Below, piece after piece: positions 58,369 to 64,000 of a stretch of DNA of 64,000 nt. The stretch spans positions 64,036,379 through 64,100,378 of the forward strand of contig NC_051073.1 in assembly GCF_004664715.2 (NCBI RefSeq), written 5' to 3'. A program made the translations under genes and the position numbers. Every line of letters begins with the position of its first letter. The stretch's first letter is position 1. Source of the stretch: Peromyscus leucopus (Eukaryota > Chordata > Mammalia > Rodentia > Cricetidae). The notes under the pieces were generated by a model. It did no database searches, was not told the origin of the DNA, and saw only the letters and a program-made list of their open reading frames with translations.

Positions 58369-58857
58369 ACCTTAGGTTATAAATGCAGGGTTTCTAATAG
58401 TTACAAGTGTTCCTTTTTCTTTGAATTTCTTAAAAGTCTTTCTGTAAGTGGACTTCAGAATCAACAGAAATGTAAAATTATGTTTTGCTTTTGTTTCTAC
58501 TGTAGTTACATTGTTTATTAATACTTCAATATTTTCTCAAGATTAAAACAAGTGAGGGGAAGTATTTTTTTCTTTGTACTAAGTAGAACACCAGGCTTTA
58601 CAAATGTGGACACTTTCCCCTCCTAAACAGTCTTGAATTGACAACCTAAAATAACAATTTTTGCAGTTCCAAAATCCCATCTTCAATACCAAATTCTCCA
58701 CAGTTTTCATTTGTTGGAATCCTACTTCCTCTAGGAGGTCAAGTGCTAGAATTACTATTTCAACTTATCCTCAATCTCATCAATGTCTTCAGAATTCAGA
58801 AATCACTTCACCAGTCCTCGAAACAGAGGTGACCGCCATGATACACACCATACTATC

Positions 58858-59060
58858 TTTTTCTTAAAAAAATAAAGATTTACTTATTTATTTATTTGTT
58901 TGTTTGTTATGTATAGTGTTCTTTCTGCCTGCATGTGTGCCTGCACACCAGAAGCGGGCACCAGATCTTATTACAGAAGTCTGTGAGCCACCATGTGATT
59001 GCTGGGAATTGAACTGAGGACCTCGAGAAGAGCAGCCAGTGCTGAGCCAACTCTCCAGCC
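58858..59060 (-). mobile_element. B2 SINE with 12-bp target duplication
   Basis: TTATTTATTTGTTTG tail side, GTGAGCCACCATGTGATTGC, CTGAGCCAACTCTCCAGCC. CCATACTATCTT occurs at 58848-58859 and 59061-59072 (left copy overlaps the stated edge by about one base). Confidence 0.93.
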
Positions 59061-59200
59061 CCATACTATCTTCTTTTAAAATCAAAAGTTAATATAAACA
59101 CTGCACACGATTCTACTGAGATAAACGTATGATAACCTTCAACATAAAACAATGTTTAACTCGTGTTTCTTACACTGTCTTACTCTGATTGACAATGTAC

Positions 59201-59370
59201 CTTTAGGACCTTTAATGAGTTTTATTTCCATGATTTTCTCTGATGCTGGCTTCCGCCTTTTCACGTACAATCGCACAATAGATCCAGCTTCTTTCAGTGC
59301 CTCGACTGCTTTGCTATGGGTTACATCTCGAACATCTGCTTCATTTACTTTCAGTATACAGTCATTTACT
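59201..59370 (-). CDS. Dlg1: Dlg1 PDZ1, second exon, and PDZ1-PDZ2 linker
   Basis: This 170-bp exon reads [29 protein letters not shown] and [10 protein letters not shown], finishing PDZ1; His in DVTHSKAV is the alpha-B residue that gives class I PDZ specificity (Ser/Thr at -2 of the ligand). It then runs through [17 protein letters not shown], the very short linker and first strand of PDZ2; the tight spacing is what makes PDZ1-PDZ2 a rigid tandem in this family. The acceptor is CTCAG at 59371-59375 and the donor GTAC. Lys, Ala and Ala replace residues I remember as Arg, Val and Val in other mammals. Confidence 0.96.
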
Positions 59371-59797
59371 CTGAGAAAAACATAAAATATTAAAACAGTA
59401 AGTATCAATGTTCTATTTCACCATTTTTTAATTTCATTTTATTAAAATAATTATTTATTCCAGAACTATACATGAAGAAGCTACATCTTAAATTTCAATG
59501 TATAAATTTCTCAAGAAATTTATAGCACATCTCAGCAAAGGGAGGAAAAAAATTGAAAACAGATTAATTTAAAAATATTATTTGTGTACTCCTTCTGTAC
59601 AGACAAAGATATTGGATAAAAATAGCAAACATTGGCACGGACCACTTGCTAGGCACTTCCTTGGTGTTTTAATTCTTAAACTACTTGTACCAGTTACGTA
59701 TAGATAAAATTTTTACCCATGAGGCATGATGAATTTAAATATATTGCTCTCAAGGTCATTAATGAGTGACAGAGCTGTAATTAAAAATAAGAGAAAT

Positions 59798-59960
59798 GGC
59801 TGGGTGTGGTGGTGTATGCCTTTAAGTCTAGCTCTCAGGAGGCAGAGGCAGGCAGACCTCTGAGTTCAATGCCAACCTTGTCTACAAAGTGAATTTCAGG
59901 ACAGCTACGCTACACAGAGAAACCCCTGTCTCAAAGAACAAAACTGAACAAAAAAAACCC
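59798..59960 (+). mobile_element. B1 SINE
   Basis: GGCTGGGTGTGGTGGTGTAT through ACCCCTGTCTCAAAG. Confidence 0.92.
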
Positions 59961-60821
59961 CCAAACAACAGCAAAACAAAAAAAAGGAGAAAACTGGAGC
60001 TCAAAGAAACTTAAAGTCAGTTAAGCTAGTTGAAGGTCAGAAGAAGGTAGTATCAATTTTAATTTCTTCAAATATGAGATGTAGTATTAAACATTACTTA
60101 TATTTAAAAAATTAAAGACCGTATCATTTACTTCAAAGTTCTCTTATGTAAACAACATAATTTCATGGTAACTAAATTTACTTTTTTTGTTCTTATTCTC
60201 ATCATTTTCAACTTTGCTCTGGTCCTGGCTTTGACTGCATGGCACTCCATCAGAAGAAAAATGATGGTCATTTCAAATTAGCAGAGGAGAACAAACCATA
60301 TGTAAGACAGTACAAGTGGTCCTGATAAGTTTCTCTATCACACCCAAAGGAATGACTAGTACTCTGGGTGTGTTCTTCAATTAAACAGGGAACATAGTAA
60401 TTTTCACATAAGCTACACAAACAAACAGGGAGTGACATGAGATTAGGAAGTAAATGTTGCATATGCATGGATGGTCAAATTCCTAATTTTTATGTCTAAT
60501 TCACTAATATAATATATACGACCTGCCCTACCAATGAGAAGAGAGCTGAAGTACTCAGAACCTTAAAATAAGATGTTGATTTAACAGCTCATAGACTATA
60601 AAATCCTTACTCCCAACATGTCAGTCTGTAACTATATATAAACATAGATCAACCAAAGAAACTGGAAAAATGGCCCAAGGAAATACCAGTTTTGCAAAAG
60701 ACATTTTCCAAAACAGAACACTATGTAAGTTTATATACATGCTTTCCTAAACAGAAAATAAAATTGTTTTGTGACTTTGTCTGATAAGGACAACTCATGA
60801 CATCTATAAAATTGATTACAT

Positions 60822-61012
60822 GGGGGCCTGGAGAGATGGCTCAGTGGTTAAGAGCACTGACTGCTTTTCCAGAGGTCCTGAGTTCAATTCCCAGCAACCA
60901 CATGGTGGCTCACAACCACCTGTAATGAGATCTGGTGGCCTCTTCTGGCCTGCAAGGACACATGCAGACAGAACACTGTATACATAATAAATAAAATCTT
61001 AAAAAAAAAAAT
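60822..61012 (+). mobile_element. B2 SINE
   Basis: GCCTGGAGAGATGGCTCAGT through TACATAATAAATAAAATC and oligo(A). Confidence 0.95.
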
Positions 61013-61089
61013 GGTTACAGACATTTAAGCCATCAAAATGCATTACTTGTCTGTGACCCAAGATGCAGTCCTAGGGCATGGCATTACTT

Positions 61090-61232
61090 GGCTGGGCAGT
61101 GGTGGCACATACCTTTAATCCCAGCACTCAGGAGGCAGAGGCAGGCGGATCTCTTGTGAGTTCGAGGCCAGCCTGGGCTACCAAGTGAGTTCCAGGAAAG
61201 GAGCAAAGCTACACAGAGAAACCCTGTCTTGG

Positions 61233-61269
<37 letters not shown>

Positions 61270-61300
61270 CAAAAAAACCACCCCCCCCAAAAAAAACCCC
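61090..61300 (+). mobile_element. B1 SINE with long A/C tail
   Basis: GGCTGGGCAGTGGTGGCACA through CCCTGTCTTGG, then more than thirty A and a C-run tail; GCATTACT lies on both sides. Confidence 0.95.
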
Positions 61301-61461
61301 ACAAACCCAAAATGCATTACTCAAAGTATTATAATACCTAAGATAAAACTGAATTCCCAAAGTCGGAAACAATACAATGAGAAAAATTACCCGAGAGTTG
61401 GTCATTTAAATGGGCTTGAGCATCTACCTACATTTAGTTTTTATGTTGTTTCTTTGTGTTA

Positions 61462-61629
<168 letters not shown>

Positions 61630-62024
61630 CTAAGGACAGAGGGAAAAATTCCAGAGATCTAAGCATTTAGGCTCTAGAAACTGTACTAAACTAGGAACTA
61701 TAACACAAAAAGGAATATGCACAGGTAAGAGAAAGAGTCTAAATTAAATAGACATGCACTTCATATAAGGAAAAACTTCTTCAGAGGTATTGCTCAGTAG
61801 GAGAGGCTAAAGAAAATGTACCAAGTTCTTCAGAAGCCTAGTTTGAAGTTCTTTATTTACAAGTATGTGTAATTTGTCTGTGAATTACTCTCTACTCAGA
61901 GAGGTGACATAACAAATTTCTTTTAAAAGGCGTCTATCTCATTCATGTTTGATAGGGCAAATCTCTTCCAAGAGACAAAGCACGTGAACTCTTCGCTTCG
62001 CTAATTAACTTGTTAATTAATTAA

Positions 62025-62130
62025 TGTATTTGAGAAAGGTCATCCTATGTAGCCTAGACTAACATCAAACAGGATGCAATCCTTGCCTTGACCTTCTGAG
62101 CTGGGAATACAGATGCCACGATGCCTGGCT
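62025..62130 (-). mobile_element. B1 remnant
   Basis: GAAAGGTCATCCTATGTAGC and GGGAATACAGATGCCACG. Confidence 0.6.
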
Positions 62131-62671
62131 ACCGCCTTTACTTTTGAGGACAAACATCATTTCATCTTTTAAAAAAGGGTGGGTGGAGGTGGTTGCTTTT
62201 CTTCTGACCACTTTGCCAGTTGTTTACTTAAAAACCAACAAACTGGCGCTGATAAGTAACAGCAACCATTACTCTCTGAGATGTTTAACCAATGTACCCA
62301 AATAGCATGGCATTGTTTTAGTACTGAAGCCCAACCTGAGAACTTAATATTGGTGAGCTTTTCTTATGGCAAGTAGACTTTGTCAACTACCACTTTACCT
62401 TTTTGCTTATCTTACAAAAAGAAAACCGAATTTCTGAGGACTATTTGCACACAAAAGGGGTCCTACTGCCATAAGAAGTCTATAAAGAGAAATGATATTT
62501 CTTTGAACTAAGAAAAGGTATGTAAAAAAATGTCTATTTTCTCAAGAATTTTCTGCATGTAGCTTTCTAGCAACTCAAATAAATGAATATATCTGACTTG
62601 TTACTTTAACTATTCATATTTAAGGACTTAACTAATTTCCCACTACTTGTCCTAAAATTGCAATATAATTA

Positions 62672-62829
62672 ATTTTTTTTTTGTTTTTTGAGCCAGGGTT
62701 TCTCTGTGTAGCTTTGCGCCTTTCCTGGAACTCACTTGGTAGCCCAGGCTGGCCTCGAACTCATAGAGATCCACCTGTCTCTGCCTCCCAAGTGCTGGGA
62801 TTAAAGGCATGCGCCACCACCGCCCGGCT
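62672..62829 (-). mobile_element. Young B1 SINE
   Basis: GAGCCAGGGTTTCTCTGTGT through CCACCACCGCCCGGC; TATAATTA flanks both sides. Confidence 0.96.
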
Positions 62830-63404
62830 TATAATTAGATTTTTTCAGTTTATATTCCTTAAAGAATTAGTAGGATGTCAACACTACTAAAAGATTGTGA
62901 AAAGCTGCCAACAAATTTAAGTATTCAAGCTTTTTAAGCAGTGAAAAATATACAGTCCTAAACTAAATATGATAAATTCAAAAGGCATGGAGAGGATTAT
63001 AAATCAAACAGCAAGAGATGTCATAAAATGCCACATTAAAATATATGTTATAGATTAATGCTGAGCTTACTTGAGTGTTACTGAGGTACCTGCCTAATTT
63101 AAGTAGGTGGCATGAAATTAAGTAGTAGACAATGAAGATCTACTACATATTCAAAGACCCTTTCAGTTTTACTTGTTTTTCAGGCATCCATTCTGGCTTC
63201 AAACACAACACAATGTAAATCTAAGATTTCAGTTTTTAAAATGCAGGCATTTTGTTACTCTGGAGAGTTACTTGTGTAGAACATTAAATTCCCTGAAAGT
63301 GCCTGCCAGACAAGGGCAGCCTTTCTAAACACAGCATAAACTGATTATGCCCGCACATCCTCTCATCCTCACAAATAAGAATGTATGTATGGAGGTAGGC
63401 ATGT

Positions 63405-63525
63405 GTATCTGAGACAAAGTCTCAAAGCTCAGGCTGCTTTGGATGTGCTGTGCAGTAAGGCTGGCCTTCAACTCCTGTCACCTCTTAAGTGCTGGGGACA
63501 CAGGCGTGTCGCTGCCCAAACGCGG
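63405..63525 (-). mobile_element. B1 remnant
   Basis: TGAGACAAAGTCTCAAAGCT and AAGTGCTGGGGACACAGGCG. Confidence 0.65.
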
Positions 63526-63996
63526 GCCACTTTCTTAGAGACAATTAAAAGAAAAATCTGACAAACTACCATAGTCTAGAGCACCCAAAGGAGATAACTA
63601 AATGGAGGGTTGTTTCCTGGAAAAAACAAAACAAAAACAAACAAACCATAAAAACTAAGGAATAAGAAGTGTAGACTTCAGTTAATAATACTGTACGTAC
63701 ATATGATGACGCATTATGGAAACAAATACACTGTAACAAAGGCAGATGTTAACAATAATGGAAGCGGAGTGCAAAGTAATGGGAATTCTCTGTACTATCC
63801 TTATGCCTTTTCTGTAAATCTACAAAAACTTAAAGGACATTAAAGAAAATAAACATTCTGAAAATGCCATGGCTAATTTTATGACCTGTGATCTTAAAAA
63901 CATTTTTCTGGTTTTGAAGAACATTTCCCCCTTGTATTCTATGATTGAACAATATATTTAAAATTTCAAACAACAGATTAAGATAATAGTTTTTAC

Positions 63997-64000
63997 CCTT
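63997..64000 (-). CDS. Dlg1: Dlg1 exon, last 4 bases at window edge
   Basis: Read on the minus strand the window opens AAGG followed by GTAAAA, a plausible donor. The next exon (61629) starts in phase 0 with the Gly-Asn-Ser that precedes the PDZ1 loop, and family members have Glu-Arg just before it, so AAGG fits the end of that Glu-Arg pair. Only four coding bases are visible, so this call rests on phase and family order. Confidence 0.6.

Larger units (their letters stand above)
61630..63996 (-). other. Dlg1: Dlg1 intron before PDZ1 exon (2.4 kb)
   Basis: This intron begins with a donor at 63996 and ends with the TAG acceptor at 61632-61630. It holds three B1 SINEs on the minus strand (63405, 62672, 62025) and otherwise AT-rich sequence in which I recognise nothing. 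Confidence 0.8.

Overview
The window is a piece of a mammalian nuclear genome, from a muroid rodent and probably a cricetid (hamster, deer mouse or vole type). The evidence is the dense mix of B1, B2, B3, B4 and ID SINEs, rodent ERVL/MaLR and ERVK-type LTRs, and old L1 and Tigger fragments, none of it bacterial or plant-like. The cricetid assignment rests on B1 tail variants and is an inference. No complete gene, RNA gene, CRISPR array or CpG-island promoter is visible.

The whole window lies inside one gene read on the minus strand: Dlg1 (SAP97, discs-large MAGUK scaffold 1). Thirteen coding exons plus the last 4 bases of a fourteenth at the right edge can be placed to the base by splice sites, reading frame and protein family. 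From right to left (5' to 3' in the gene) they are: exon edge at 63997-64000; PDZ1 (61505-61629, 59201-59370); PDZ2 (57720-57856, 54329-54473); PDZ2-PDZ3 linker (40572-40692); PDZ3 (33818-33974, 29324-29426); PDZ3-SH3 linker (21852-21966); SH3 (19745-19921); HOOK start (14854-14923); alternative HOOK cassettes I2 (10715-10814) and I3 (10112-10145); and a short exon before the guanylate kinase region (938-979). The promoter, first exons and L27 domain lie beyond 64000; the guanylate kinase exons lie below position 1. All phases join without a break. The two HOOK cassettes have equal phases, and both the double-skip and the double-inclusion transcript hit a stop within a few codons, so the frame itself enforces a choice of one.

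The remaining roughly 97% is intron filled with repeats. Notable items are a 972-bp array of 24-bp units that grew inside a B1 SINE (8431-9402), a set of related LTRs with 6-bp target duplications (37961, 44378, 45492, 49248, plus an inverted pair at 4483-5447), a four-layer nest of elements at 45440-46443, a B1 whose head carries a GCG-rich expansion (54773), an ancient MER44-like Tigger fossil (11785-12310), and a 65-bp perfectly alternating CG/CA tract (36218-36282). I found no new gene system; the most informative points are the splicing logic of the HOOK exons and the SINE-born minisatellite.
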